The position numbers and the translations under genes were made by a program. The notes under the pieces were generated by a model. It worked only from the letters and a program-made list of their open reading frames with translations. It did no database searches and was not told where the DNA came from. Positions 25,297 to 34,083 of a stretch of DNA of 64,000 nt are shown in pieces. Numbering within the stretch: the first letter of the stretch is position 1; each line of letters begins with the position of its first letter. Source of the DNA: Paenibacillus woosongensis. Lineage in GTDB: Bacteria; Bacillota; Bacilli; Paenibacillales; Paenibacillaceae. The stretch spans positions 5,108,501 through 5,172,500 of the forward strand of contig NZ_CP126084.1 in assembly GCF_030122845.1 (NCBI RefSeq), written 5' to 3'.

Positions 25297-26070
25297 CTAA
25301 GCCCTTTTTATATTTTTAAAATATGCTTTGACCGCATTGAGTGTATCCCAGTTGCTTTCATTGGCCAGTTCAGGCAAACGGTCTCGCCCATGCTCCATAA
25401 GCTTCTCTACTTCCTGGAAATTGATTAGCATGCTTCGCTGCACCGGTGAAGGGTCTAGTCCCAAACGTACAAACTCGTCTTCAAAATGAAGCTTCTGATC
25501 AAACCATACGCTCAAATCCTCTACGCTAATTAGCTGCAATTCATACAGTCGAATAAGTACAGCCTTATACGGTGCTGAGAACCGAGACATCGTTTGTATA
25601 ATCTTATCCAGTAACACCTCTTCCCGAAGACTCTGATAGAAGCTAATTAACTCTGCCGCATCCATCAACAGCAAGGAAGCAAAGTAATCAGCCTTTCGCT
25701 CATCCAAGTCCCGATCTAAATCGGATTCAATAATGTGCAGCTTTTCGGGTTCACTTTGAACACGGGATATAATATGAAAAAGCTCATGCAGCAAAATAAA
25801 ATTTTGGTAGATTCGAGGCTGCCAGCTGTTCAGATAACACAACACCTTCGGCTTTTTTAATAAAATAAAGCCACCAAGTGTCTGATCCTTAATTGGCGCT
25901 TGAATCAAAACGTGGTTTTCTTTAATCCAGTGCTTGACTCCATCCAGGATGGGCCATCCTTTCAGATGATAATCCCTTAAGTACATCTTTACATAATTAT
26001 CTACTTCATAAAAAATTTCTTTATTTTTCTCGAAAATATCGGGTAAATGGTCAAAAGTCAATTCCGGCAT
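25297..26070 (-). CDS. ImmA/IrrE-family metallopeptidase
   Basis: A 257-residue protein with the zinc protease motif HELFH (His95, Glu96, His99) inside LLHELFHIIS and a downstream ERKADYFASLLLM helix (Glu124) that supplies the third ligand, as in ImmA/IrrE (DUF955) peptidases. These proteins cleave partner HTH repressors to relieve repression. The upstream neighbour, an Xre-type HTH gene ending 12 bp before this start, is the obvious substrate. The C-terminal 100 residues are helical and of unknown role. Together with the PIN-like gene downstream they form a repressor-protease-effector arrangement resembling mobile-element switches and toxin-antitoxin modules. Confidence 0.88.
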   Translation of the reverse strand: MPELTFDHLPDIFEKNKEIFYEVDNYVKMYLRDYHLKGWPILDGVKHWIKENHVLIQAPIKDQTLGGFILLKKPKVLCYLNSWQPRIYQNFILLHELFHIISRVQSEPEKLHIIESDLDRDLDERKADYFASLLLMDAAELISFYQSLREEVLLDKIIQTMSRFSAPYKAVLIRLYELQLISVEDLSVWFDQKLHFEDEFVRLGLDPSPVQRSMLINFQEVEKLMEHGRDRLPELANESNWDTLNAVKAYFKNIKRA

Positions 26071-26081
26071 ACAATAACCCC

Positions 26082-26432
26082 TTAACTATAGATATTGACT
26101 AGGTCACAAATTTTCCCAATTTGTTCGAGGCCCTGTCTTCCCTCTTCTGATAGCTCTCCCGCCGAAAATGCGATACTGGCGACTAGCCCGATTTGCGCAG
26201 CTTCTTCTCTTACATACTTAAAATCCTCCTCAATAAAGTAAGAAGGAGGTAAGCCTAATACTTCAGCCAACTCAACTGCAAACTGAGCAACCTTCTGATT
26301 CTTACCACTTAAGTTCGCATAAAAAGCGGAAGTAGATTTGCCAAGCCTTTTAGCCAACCGCTCTTTCTTAAATCCTTCCCCGTCCAGATACAAATTAATA
26401 CGATCCAGAATCATTTGCGGATTAGATGCCAT
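26082..26432 (-). CDS. Xre-type HTH regulator of the ImmA-PIN operon
   Basis: A protein of about 116 residues. Residues about 10-60 form a Cro/C1-type helix-turn-helix (KKERLAKRLGKSTSAFYANLSG), and the C-terminal half is a helical extension that may be the ImmA-cleavable part. The open frame extends to 26465, but GGTGA five bases before the ATG at 26432 makes that the better start. It is the first gene of the operon with the IrrE-like peptidase and PIN-like protein, so it most likely represses its own promoter in the AT-rich region 26433-26586. Confidence 0.83.
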   Translation of the reverse strand: MASNPQMILDRINLYLDGEGFKKERLAKRLGKSTSAFYANLSGKNQKVAQFAVELAEVLGLPPSYFIEEDFKYVREEAAQIGLVASIAFSAGELSEEGRQGLEQIGKICDLVNIYS

Positions 26433-26586
26433 AACTATCACCATCCTTATCCATATTATATTCAAACCACATTATAAAGTACAGTTTTTCAGTAATTTAT
26501 TTTATTAAACTCTACCTTTTAAGTGAAATTGATCAAAAATCTAATTTATTTACTGTTTTTCAGGAATAAAACTTAATGGCATTTTA

Positions 26587-27174
26587 TTAGTTTACACTAT
26601 TCCTAAAATACCGATACACCCTCTCCAGCTTCTCCTTTTGCTTCCCCCGCGGGTTTTCCATATTACCGAACTCAAAAAACTTCACCTTCTTAATGCCAAC
26701 ATAGTTAAACAGCGCTTTACGCATTAGCGTTTTATGGGCGTTGTTGAGCCAGAACAGCGGATAATGGGTCGGTCCCTTCATCGTGGAAATGCAAACGACA
26801 GATTTCCCTTTCAGCAGCCCCTCTGGAAAAATTCCGCCCTGATCTCTATAGGCAAACCCCGAAGCAAACATCTGGTCGATGTAACCGAGCAGCATGGCTG
26901 GAGGCCGCCCCCACCAGATCGGATAAATAAACACGATCTTATCCGCCCATGTGAGCTGATCTCTGTATAGGGCTAAATCGGGGTCGGTATGCATATCCCT
27001 CCTGCGTTTGTGCTCATTAAACATCAAGACCGGATTGAAGCCTTCTTCGTATAAATCAAGTACCTTGACCTCCCCAATCACCGCATTCTCCTGGCTGCCG
27101 CGGATGACTTCCTGCAAAAACGCATAGTTCAAGCTTTGATGATTCGGATGCGTGTATATAACTAATAATTTCAT
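26587..27174 (-). CDS. NAD(P)H-dependent quinone oxidoreductase, KefF/MdaB-like flavodoxin fold
   Basis: A 195-residue flavoprotein. The N-terminus MKLLVIYTHPNHQSLNYAF is the FMN/FAD-phosphate loop of the NQO1/KefF family; FIYPIWWGRPPAMLLGYIDQ and the GLLKGKSVVCISTMKGP segment complete the flavin site. The family carries out two-electron reduction of quinones and related electrophiles in the cytoplasm. AAAGGGG lies seven bases before the ATG. It is divergent from a MarR gene, and the intergenic palindromes suggest that the MarR protein represses both genes until a quinone or other electrophile is present. Confidence 0.88.
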   Translation of the reverse strand: MKLLVIYTHPNHQSLNYAFLQEVIRGSQENAVIGEVKVLDLYEEGFNPVLMFNEHKRRRDMHTDPDLALYRDQLTWADKIVFIYPIWWGRPPAMLLGYIDQMFASGFAYRDQGGIFPEGLLKGKSVVCISTMKGPTHYPLFWLNNAHKTLMRKALFNYVGIKKVKFFEFGNMENPRGKQKEKLERVYRYFRNSVN

Positions 27175-27189
27175 CGCTAAGCCCCTTTA

Positions 27190-27274
27190 CTTATCAATTG
27201 ATAAGCAAAGAGTAGCACACACTGCATTTTATTGTCAAATGATAATTATTATATGATAATTGTTTTATGATAAT
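27190..27274. promoter_or_regulatory. MarR operator region: 16-bp palindrome plus three spaced ATGATAAT repeats
   Basis: CTTATCAATTGATAAG (27190-27205) is a perfect palindrome just upstream of the oxidoreductase gene. ATGATAAT occurs at 27239-27246, 27253-27260 and 27267-27274 with exact 14-base spacing. All match the half-site type (TTATCA/TGATAA) expected for a MarR dimer, and they fill the divergent promoter region. Confidence 0.7.
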
Positions 27275-27306
27275 CACTTTGTTATCGTTCTTGTAGAGGT
27301 GATTTT

Positions 27307-27735
27307 ATGGACAAGAAAGCACTGTTCCAGAAATTTGTGGCCTTTACAGCAGCCATGCATGAAATAACGAGTAATATGACAAGAGATGTCAGATCCGAAG
27401 ACATTACGCCCCTTCAATATAAAATGCTCGAATACATTGCGATCACCCAGCCGGTAACGCTGAGCGAAATCAGCGAGTGCATGCATATTTCCATGCCGAA
27501 TACGAGCCGGGAGCTCCGAAAACTAAGCGATAAGCAATTATGCGATAAAGTGACGGATAAAGAGGATCGGCGAAAGCAGTATATTCGACTGTCCCCGCAA
27601 GGGGAGAAGATGATGACGGAGGCCTTCGGTCGCGTGGAGTCCCGTTTTGCGGAACGAATCGCTCATATTTCCGAGGAGGAGCTGCAAGAAATCGAGCGGG
27701 CGCTGGATATACTGCATAGCAAGGTTTTTTACTGA
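27307..27735 (+). CDS. MarR-family transcriptional regulator
   Basis: A 142-residue winged-helix protein. The HTH (PVTLSEISECMHISMPNTSRELRKL, about 56-80) and the wing DKEDRRKQYIRLSPQGEKM are typical for MarR. GAGGTGA lies six bases before the ATG. It is read away from the quinone-oxidoreductase gene, and the intergenic TGATAA-type repeats are its probable operators, giving autoregulation and control of the oxidoreductase. There is no conserved Cys in the N-terminal helix, so an OhrR-type thiol switch is unlikely. Confidence 0.9.
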   Translation: MDKKALFQKFVAFTAAMHEITSNMTRDVRSEDITPLQYKMLEYIAITQPVTLSEISECMHISMPNTSRELRKLSDKQLCDKVTDKEDRRKQYIRLSPQGEKMMTEAFGRVESRFAERIAHISEEELQEIERALDILHSKVFY

Positions 27736-27740
27736 GGAAG

Positions 27741-27781
27741 AAAAAAAGACTGAGCCCAGCGGCAATACCGCTAGGCTCTTC
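27741..27781. terminator. Hairpin between convergent marR and csaA genes
   Basis: GAGCCCAGCGG and CCGCTAGGCTC pair with one mismatch around CAATA. The plus tail is TTCTAAATT; on the minus strand a run of seven T follows after four bases. Confidence 0.7.
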
Positions 27782-27855
27782 TAAATTCAGGCCATATTAA
27801 GGCCTTGTTGCGGAGCTATCCATTTGTTGAATGGAACCCCCCTGCCCCAATGTGC

Positions 27856-28185
27856 TTAAGCAATGGGTGTACCATTTTTAACAGGCTGATCCGGTATTAG
27901 TAGTACAACGTCGCCTTCCTCGGGAACGCCTCCGATGACCAGCACTTCCGATTCAAAACCGGCAATCCGCCTTACTGGAAAATTGACTACGGCCGCTACC
28001 TGCCGGCCTATCAGCTGATCCGGTTCATATCTTCTCGTGATTTGAGCAGAAGAACGCTTAATGCCGAGCTCGCCGAAATCAATCTCTAGCTTTATCGCAG
28101 GTTTCCGCGCTTCCGGGAAAGGTTCTGCTTTGATTACAGTCCCTATGCGAATATCCAACTTCAAAAAATCCTCTATCGTTGCCAC
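27856..28185 (-). CDS. csaA: CsaA tRNA-binding-domain protein (chaperone)
   Basis: A protein of about 109 residues consisting of one EMAP/tRNA-binding OB fold. It matches CsaA throughout: [51 protein letters not shown] core, [21 protein letters not shown] and [16 protein letters not shown]. CsaA has export-chaperone activity and binds tRNA. The frame opens at a GTG (28197), but alignment with Bacillus CsaA, which begins directly before IDDF, favours the GTG at 28185. A 31-bp perfect inverted repeat lies about 85 bp upstream. The gene appears monocistronic. Confidence 0.92.
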   Translation of the reverse strand: MATIEDFLKLDIRIGTVIKAEPFPEARKPAIKLEIDFGELGIKRSSAQITRRYEPDQLIGRQVAAVVNFPVRRIAGFESEVLVIGGVPEEGDVVLLIPDQPVKNGTPIA

Positions 28186-28269
28186 TTCAGTACTCACTCC
28201 AATTTTTACAGATGGGGCACATGAATGCCTTGTAGTTTCTTACTTCGACACTGTGTTTCCATAATCCTT

Positions 28270-28300
28270 GACTGACCTTAAAGTTACTTTAAGGTCAGTC
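28270..28300. repeat. Perfect 31-bp inverted repeat upstream of csaA
   Basis: GACTGACCTTAAAG (28270-28283) and CTTTAAGGTCAGTC (28287-28300) are perfect arms around a 3-base loop. There is no T-run, so it is not an ordinary terminator. It lies between the terminator of the terC-like gene and the csaA start and could be an operator or a stable leader hairpin. Confidence 0.7.
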
Positions 28301-28317
28301 CCTAAATTTACTAAACA

Positions 28318-28355
28318 GGGGCTGCGCCCAAGTCCTTCAACTTAGGCTCAGCCCC
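28318..28355 (-). terminator. Terminator of the TerC-family gene
   Basis: GGGGCTG (28318-28324) and CAGCCCC (28349-28355) pair, with further GC/AAGT pairs inside. It lies directly downstream of the TerC-family stop codon on the minus strand. Confidence 0.75.
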
Positions 28356-28362
28356 TTATGCG

Positions 28363-29130
28363 TTATGACCCGACCACGGACGGCTTCTTCTCCTTGGAGA
28401 GGAACCAGCCCGACGCACCGATGACGATAAGAACAAAATAAAAGATCAGCTTCCAAAGCGTCGAGTGCGCAAACTCGGACGAGATGATGCCTACATCCTC
28501 ATGTCCCAGCGTTAAAACGGCAAGCTTGACGCCGACCCAACCGACGATGGCGAAGGCGGCAATTTCCAAGCCTGGTCTGGAGTGCAGCAACTTTACGAAC
28601 AGGTTGGCGGCAAACCGCATAATGATCAGCCCGATCAGCCCCCCCGCGAACACGACGATAAACTTCCCGCCGTCCATGCCGCCAATCGCCGGAAGCGGCG
28701 TATCCGGAAGCGTCATCGCCATCGCGACGGCTGCCAAAATTGAATCTACCGCAAATGCAATATCCGCTAATTCGACCTTGATAACCGTCGCCCAGAAGCC
28801 GGATTGCTTTTTCTCTTTTTCCACCTTGGGCCCTGGCTTCTTAATGAATACCTTTCTGACAATGTGATTGATTGCGATAAATAACAGATACAACGCGCCG
28901 ATGGCTTGAATCTGCCATACATCAACCAGGTAAGAGATGATAAACAACGAAGCAAGACGGAAAACGAAAGCGCCCGCGAGCCCGTAGAACAAAGCTCTTT
29001 TTCTATCCGATTCAGGCAGATGCTTCACCATAATCGCCAGCACCAGCGCATTATCCGCGGCCAGAAGACCCTCCAGAGCGACCAATAATACTAAAACCCA
29101 ACCATATTCCAACAACATTGAGAAATCCAT
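28363..29130 (-). CDS. TerC-family membrane protein (YkoY-like metal exporter)
   Basis: A 255-residue integral membrane protein with about seven helices. Family motifs include LEGLLAADNALVLAIMVKHLP near the N-terminus and ADIAFAVDSILAAVAMA in the middle, both holding acidic residues within the membrane that bind metal in TerC proteins. YkoY/TerC-type proteins take part in manganese export or metalation of exported enzymes. The upstream leader carries a yybP-ykoY manganese riboswitch, which matches this function directly. GGAGAGGGG lies before the ATG. The gene has its own terminator and stands alone. Confidence 0.92.
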   Translation of the reverse strand: MDFSMLLEYGWVLVLLVALEGLLAADNALVLAIMVKHLPESDRKRALFYGLAGAFVFRLASLFIISYLVDVWQIQAIGALYLLFIAINHIVRKVFIKKPGPKVEKEKKQSGFWATVIKVELADIAFAVDSILAAVAMAMTLPDTPLPAIGGMDGGKFIVVFAGGLIGLIIMRFAANLFVKLLHSRPGLEIAAFAIVGWVGVKLAVLTLGHEDVGIISSEFAHSTLWKLIFYFVLIVIGASGWFLSKEKKPSVVGS

Positions 29131-29248
29131 TTTCTATCCCCTCTCCTGACTCGTTTTACTGTTACTATTGTTGACTTTTTACCTTGTAAATCATCCATGC
29201 GGATGAATTCGGACGCCTGATCCCCCCTTAAGAGCCCATAAAACAACG

Positions 29249-29404
29249 AAAACCTTTGCCGGGCCGGCAAAGGTTTCCATCAAAAAAGACCCTTGCCGAA
29301 AAAAACATTGGCAAAGGTCTTGCTAACAACGAATTCGTTGCCAACAAAGCCGGAAGACGGAGTCTTCGAAATGACGACTTTGCTGTATTAGCTACTCCCC
29401 TTTT
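29249..29404 (-). ncRNA. yybP-ykoY manganese riboswitch with terminator and second hairpin
   Basis: On the minus strand the leader begins AAAGGGGAGTAGC (29392-29404), continues with CAAAGTCGTC and CGGCTTTGTTGGC arms and a CAACGAATTCGTTG stem, and closes with GCAAGACCTTTGCC (29310-29323). These are the conserved elements of the yybP-ykoY aptamer. The final GACCTTTGCC also pairs with GGCAAGGGTC (29286-29295), followed by TTTTTT: a terminator mutually exclusive with the aptamer closing part. A second hairpin with the same CCTTTGCC core lies at 29249-29277. Mn2+ binding should disrupt the terminator and allow expression of the TerC-family gene 119 bp further on. Confidence 0.88.
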
Positions 29405-29481
29405 GGAAGAATATCAATTTGTTTAAAATATAACGGCTTCACTAGGGTTTTGTCAATGGACATGTTCGTGCCCAAGCTTAT

Positions 29482-30543
29482 TTAAATGTTCCCCTCGTTC
29501 TCCGCTTCCCAGCGGGCAACTTCCTCACGCACCCGCGGGGCAACCTCGGTACCCAGCAGCTCGATGGCGCGCATAACATCCTCATGCGGCATCGTACCTA
29601 GCGGGACGTGCAGGAAGAAGCGGGTAATCCCGACATGCTTGCGCAGGTTGATAATCTTCCGGGCCACCGTCTCCGGATCGCCAACGTACAGCGCCCCTTC
29701 CGGGCTCCTCGCGGCGTCGAAGCTTGAACGATCATAATGGCCCCAGCCCCGTTCGCGGCCGATCACGTTCATGACCGCCTGCGTGGAAGGGAAGAATTTG
29801 TCCGCGGCTGCCTCCGTATCCTCCCCGACGAAGCCATGCGAGTGCGACGCAATTGGCAGCTTGGATACATCATGCCCGGCCTTAGCTGCTGCCCGCTTAT
29901 ACAGCTGCACGAGCGGAGCGAATTGGATCGGGCGCCCGCCGATAATCGCGAGTACAAGCGGCAGCCCAAGCAGCCCGGCACGGATTACCGATTCCTGGTT
30001 CCCCCCGCTGCCGATCCATACAGGCAGCGGCTGCTGAACCGGGCGCGGATAGACGCCAAGATTATGGATCGCCGGACGGTGTTTGCCGCTCCAGGTCACC
30101 TTCTCGGACTCGCATAGTTTGAGCAGCAGCTCCAGCTTCTCCTCGAATAATTCGTCATAGTCCTGCAGATCATAACCGAACAGCGGGAAGGACTCGATGA
30201 AGGACCCCCGGCCCGCCATGATCTCCGCGCGCCCGTTCGAAATTCCGTCAAGCGTGGCGAAGTCCTGGAACACCCGCACCGGATCGTCCGAGGACAGCAC
30301 CGTTACCGCGCTCGTCAGCCGAATCCGCTTCGTCTGAGCTGCCGCCGCAGCCAGTACGACGGCCGGGGAAGATGCAGCATAATCCTTGCGGTGATGCTCG
30401 CCAACCCCATATACGTCGAGGCCTACCTTATCGGCCAGTACAATCTCCTCCACGACCTCGCGCAGCCGCTGGGCATGGCTCATGACCTCACCGGTATGCA
30501 CATCTGGCGACGTCTCTACAAAAGTGCTTATGCCAATTTCCAT
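29482..30543 (-). CDS. LLM-class flavin-dependent monooxygenase (luciferase-like)
   Basis: A 353-residue TIM-barrel flavoprotein. Typical family segments are MEIGISTFVETSPD, YGVGEHHRKDYAASSPAVVLAAAAAQT, RIRLTSAVTVLSSDDPVRVFQDFATLDGIS, RAEIMAGRGSF and VWIGSGGNQESVIRAG. Members use reduced FMN supplied by a reductase to oxidise small substrates; the substrate here is unknown. The frame extends to 30570, but AGGAGGGG lies before the ATG at 30543, and MEIGI is the usual family start. It is monocistronic between the riboswitch leader and the pentapeptide-repeat gene. Confidence 0.9.
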   Translation of the reverse strand: MEIGISTFVETSPDVHTGEVMSHAQRLREVVEEIVLADKVGLDVYGVGEHHRKDYAASSPAVVLAAAAAQTKRIRLTSAVTVLSSDDPVRVFQDFATLDGISNGRAEIMAGRGSFIESFPLFGYDLQDYDELFEEKLELLLKLCESEKVTWSGKHRPAIHNLGVYPRPVQQPLPVWIGSGGNQESVIRAGLLGLPLVLAIIGGRPIQFAPLVQLYKRAAAKAGHDVSKLPIASHSHGFVGEDTEAAADKFFPSTQAVMNVIGRERGWGHYDRSSFDAARSPEGALYVGDPETVARKIINLRKHVGITRFFLHVPLGTMPHEDVMRAIELLGTEVAPRVREEVARWEAENEGNI

Positions 30544-30724
30544 TGTCAAACCCCTCCTGTATCCATCCATTTCACTTCATTTTCGGCTTCCTAACTAACT
30601 TTCTAATTGTAAGAACCATTCAAACGGTAAGTTATTGTTTCTCTCATTGTATCCCATTTCTAGCGGAATGGCTATCCTGATCAAAAACTGGCTATAGCTG
30701 GATCTCAGGCAGGATTATCCACTG

Positions 30725-31645
30725 CTAGGCAGGCAACAGCCAGTGAGCCGGGTACTCCAGAGCCGGCGGCAGCTTGGTGTGGCCATCCCCCTTGGCAGAG
30801 TTGATTTGGGCCTGAGTGAGAAAAATACTGTCCGTAAGATCAGCCCCCCGAAGATCTGCATCCCGCAAATCCGCGCCGATGAGATCTGCCCCTCTTAAAT
30901 CTGCGCCCCGAAGGTCGGCGGCAATCAGGTATGCCCCTCTTAAATTGGCTGCTCGAAGGTCAGCGCCTTTAAGCTTAGCCCCGATCAAATCCGCGCCCCG
31001 GTTAAAGGACTTTGGACGAGCAGCCGAGCCCTTCAGTGATTGCAATACTGCCGATCTTACAAGCTCGCTGGCTCGAAGCAGCAGCTTATTCATTTCAGCC
31101 CGGTGTGCAGCTACATCCAGTTTCAAGAGAATGTCAGCGTCAAGATATGTCAATTGTTCCGTCTCTTCTAACGCTATCCGAACGTCCTCATGAATGGAGC
31201 GTGCAGATGGAATGGTCAGCACTTCGGCCAAATACCATAAAAGCTCATGAAGCTGCCACATTACCGGAAATACCTCGAACATTGCCTGAGCCGTATCCGG
31301 ATACCGCCGCCAGTCGCGCCCCCCGAAGGTTCCTTGCGAGACCTGTTGGCCCGCACCGAAGCAGTCGTATACTGTACAGCCCCGAAATCCGTGCTGTCTG
31401 AGATTCTGGTGCATGCCGCAGCGGAAATCCGTCTGTAGATTCGGGCAAGGCTGCCCGGCATTTTTATCGATCGCAAAATCAACCGAAGCCGCATACGGAA
31501 GCGCGACACAGCATAGCCCGAAGCAGCTCTCGCAGTCGGCCCGCAACTTCGATTCCCGTCCTAAGCCAGTGGGAGATGAATCCGCTGTATTGTTATGATG
31601 CCCATATGTTGTAAAATTTCTTTGTCTATGATCGCCATCAGACAT
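30725..31645 (-). CDS. Pentapeptide-repeat protein with N-terminal Cys cluster
   Basis: A protein of about 306 residues. The N-terminal part has CESCFGLCC, CPNLQTDFRCGMH and GCTVYDCFGAGQ, a spacing resembling YkgJ-like metal (zinc or Fe-S) binding modules. The C-terminal part (about 215-280) contains about twelve A(D/N)LRGA pentapeptides, which fold as a right-handed quadrilateral beta-helix. Some such helices mimic DNA and shield gyrase, but most have unknown roles. I selected the second ATG (31645), because GGAG stands seven bases upstream; the ATG two codons earlier is too close to it. No operon partner is visible. Confidence 0.85.
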   Translation of the reverse strand: MSDGDHRQRNFTTYGHHNNTADSSPTGLGRESKLRADCESCFGLCCVALPYAASVDFAIDKNAGQPCPNLQTDFRCGMHQNLRQHGFRGCTVYDCFGAGQQVSQGTFGGRDWRRYPDTAQAMFEVFPVMWQLHELLWYLAEVLTIPSARSIHEDVRIALEETEQLTYLDADILLKLDVAAHRAEMNKLLLRASELVRSAVLQSLKGSAARPKSFNRGADLIGAKLKGADLRAANLRGAYLIAADLRGADLRGADLIGADLRDADLRGADLTDSIFLTQAQINSAKGDGHTKLPPALEYPAHWLLPA

Positions 31646-31737
31646 GCTCATTCTCCTTCCTATAAACGTTATTATTCTATTACATTTAAGGAGTTTATGG
31701 CATCAAAATTCCTCAAAACACAGCTTCTCAACACAAA

Positions 31738-31782
31738 GAAAGACAAGATCCCTCCAGATGAAGAAGGTCTCTTGTCTCTCTA
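31738..31782 (-). terminator. Terminator-like hairpin after the chemoreceptor gene
   Basis: GAGACAAGAGACC and GGATCTTGTCTTTC pair imperfectly on the minus strand and are followed by TTTG. It lies 13 bp downstream of the methyl-accepting protein stop codon. Confidence 0.6.
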
Positions 31783-31794
31783 ATATTTACCGTA

Positions 31795-33906
31795 TCAAGC
31801 TTTCAGCTTAAATTTGCTCAAGTCCTCTTGAAGCTGCTGCGACAAGTCGCGCAGCTCCTCCGATGAAGCCTGAATTTCCTCCATCGAGGCCAGCTGCTGC
31901 TGAGCAGCTGCAGCCATGGTTCCCGCTTCGCCGGATGTTTTCTCCGAAATCAGGGCCACCTCAGCAATGGATGCCGTTACCTCTTCCATTTCAGCAGACA
32001 GCTCTTCGGAAGAGGCGGACACCTCCTGAATTTGCTCGCTCACAACCTGAATATTCTCCAGAATGCGGTCGATCATCCGCTTGGATTTATCAATCGTATC
32101 TATGCCTTGATCTGTCTCCTGCTGCATCTTCAGCATAGCTGCAACCGCCTCTTCCACCAGGCCCCGGATATCATTCAGCAGACCCGATATCACCTGGCCG
32201 GATTGCGCCGTTTCTTCCGCCAGTTTGCCGATCTCCTTCGCGACGACACTAAAGCCCCTTCCAGCCTCCCCCGCCCGGGATGCCTCAATATTCGCATTCA
32301 AGGACAGCAGCTTGGTCTGCTGGGTGATAGCCATAACGGCTTGAATGATTTTGCCGATTTCCGCCGAATGATCATCAAGCTTGGCAATGACCTGAGCGGA
32401 TTGCTCCTGGGTCTGCTTGATGCTCTTCATTTGCTGGACCGTCTCGGCAAGCTGCTCATCGCCTTGCGCGGCGCTTTCGCTAGCCTGGATGGCCACATCG
32501 GACACCTCGGAGGCCGCCTCAGCAATACGGGAGATCCCAAGCGACATCTCGTTCATCGCCGTAGAAACCTCACCGATGGTCCGCTGCTGCAAATCCGTAC
32601 CCTCGGATACATCCTGCACCGATGCGGCAATTTGCTGCATGGCCTGCGTAGATTCCTGGGAAATTGCCATCAATTCCTCCGACGAAGCGGCCGTCCGGTC
32701 CGAAATCTGCTGATTCTGTCCAAAGATGCGGTTCATATCCTGCTGCATCAAAATCATCGCCTGGCTCACATCACTCAGTTCGTCCTTCGTGTTCACCCGA
32801 ATATCCTTGGAGAAATCGCCAGAGGCCATTTCTTCCGCTCTTATTTTTAACGTTCTTACCGTATCAATCACATTGCTATAAAATGCGGTATAAAACAAAG
32901 TCACTAATATTAGAACAGCGGCCGTCATGATCATCATAAAGGAAATATAGCTTTGCAGCGTGCTTCTCTGCTGATCCAACAGACGGTTCAGCTCATTGTA
33001 CGATAAGCCGTACAGTTCATTAGCCACCTGTATTGTCGCTGTGCCGAAATCAAAAAATTCCTCTGGCTTCACCGTAAAAGATTCCGCGCCCAAAATTTCT
33101 TGATCCAAAACACTAAGATAACTTTTCGTGGACTTCACAGCTGCCTCCGCCTTGACTGCTAACTCCTCGTCTAGAGAATCCGTCTCACGGATAATATTAT
33201 CTAAAGATTTCTCCAAACTTTCCAGCGCCGAATACGTCTGGGCCTCGGCCAGCAACAGCTCGATTCTTGTATCATCAGCCAGTTGGCCTGAGGAGAGTGT
33301 ACCGTTCCCTAGACCACGGATGACCGCCGAATTTTCTATAAGCTGAGGAAGCTCCTCGACCAGCATGTTCATAAAATAATAGATGCTGATATCATTGGAT
33401 AAAGATAGCCCGGTCTCATCGGAAATACTCATCATCAGCTGCCTGATATTCTCTATAAGCAGGCTATGCTGCTGGAAGTTCTCATCGGGCTTCATCGTCC
33501 CGCCGGACGATCGCAGCGCTTCCCACGCTTCCTGGACTTCCTCCCATTTTTTCATGCTGTCTGGCGTCTTTGAAGCCTCCAGCTGCTGGTTCAACTGGGA
33601 TATCGTATCCGCAATTTCGGCCTGACGCGCCTCGATTTTTGATTTAGCAGACTCATTTCCATTCAGATAACCGTTCATTAACCCTCGATGCTGCTGCACC
33701 TGTAACATCAGCGGCATGACTTCAGTAACCCGTTCAATGCCGTAATGATCGTCCTCGTTCTCCCTTAATTCGGCCATATTCGCTGTAATAAACGTATACA
33801 GCAAAATGGCTATGGGGATCAGGAACAAAAAACTGACTACGGCGAATTTCATGCTGTACTTCATTTTTGAAACAAGGACTACAAAAGGCTTCAACAACTT
33901 CTTCAC
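31795..33906 (-). CDS. Methyl-accepting chemotaxis protein
   Basis: A 703-residue chemoreceptor. A membrane helix (about 18-42) is followed by an external all-helical sensor domain (about 45-315) with [21 protein letters not shown], similar to NIT-type nitrate/nitrite or small-molecule sensors. A second helix (about 318-345) leads into a HAMP domain (about 346-400) and a long cytoplasmic coiled coil. The signalling tip [28 protein letters not shown] sequence and [14 protein letters not shown] are intact, so it should form CheA/CheW arrays. There is no C-terminal CheR-tethering pentapeptide. It starts with GTG 33906 behind AGGGGG. No chemotaxis partner gene is nearby. Confidence 0.93.
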   Translation of the reverse strand: MKKLLKPFVVLVSKMKYSMKFAVVSFLFLIPIAILLYTFITANMAELRENEDDHYGIERVTEVMPLMLQVQQHRGLMNGYLNGNESAKSKIEARQAEIADTISQLNQQLEASKTPDSMKKWEEVQEAWEALRSSGGTMKPDENFQQHSLLIENIRQLMMSISDETGLSLSNDISIYYFMNMLVEELPQLIENSAVIRGLGNGTLSSGQLADDTRIELLLAEAQTYSALESLEKSLDNIIRETDSLDEELAVKAEAAVKSTKSYLSVLDQEILGAESFTVKPEEFFDFGTATIQVANELYGLSYNELNRLLDQQRSTLQSYISFMMIMTAAVLILVTLFYTAFYSNVIDTVRTLKIRAEEMASGDFSKDIRVNTKDELSDVSQAMILMQQDMNRIFGQNQQISDRTAASSEELMAISQESTQAMQQIAASVQDVSEGTDLQQRTIGEVSTAMNEMSLGISRIAEAASEVSDVAIQASESAAQGDEQLAETVQQMKSIKQTQEQSAQVIAKLDDHSAEIGKIIQAVMAITQQTKLLSLNANIEASRAGEAGRGFSVVAKEIGKLAEETAQSGQVISGLLNDIRGLVEEAVAAMLKMQQETDQGIDTIDKSKRMIDRILENIQVVSEQIQEVSASSEELSAEMEEVTASIAEVALISEKTSGEAGTMAAAAQQQLASMEEIQASSEELRDLSQQLQEDLSKFKLKA

Positions 33907-34039
33907 TGGGAATGCCCCCTCTTAGGTAACTATCTACGCTGCTAACTCTATTATCGGCAGTTTATTTACTCTAATTTAAAATTTAAAAGGATGTTCACGA
34001 AATTGCCCTGATTTATTTCTCTTTTCCGAATAACAACAG

Positions 34040-34077
34040 ACAGCCCCTCACACGATAAGTGTGCAGGAGCTGCCGAT
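34040..34077 (-). terminator. Terminator of the yjdM-like gene
   Basis: GGCAGCTCCTGCACAC and GTGTGAGGGGCTGTC pair with few mismatches around TTATC on the minus strand and are followed by TGTTGTTATT. It lies seven bases after the stop codon. Confidence 0.75.
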
Positions 34078-34083
34078 TAGCAA

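Noticed and set aside
29320..29345. Palindrome AACGAATTCGTT as a separate operator
   Set aside because: It is one stem of the yybP-ykoY aptamer and needs no other explanation.
32032..32850. Plus-strand open frame of 272 codons
   Set aside because: It is antisense to the conserved signalling domain of the chemoreceptor and is rich in Leu, His and Arg as expected of a shadow.
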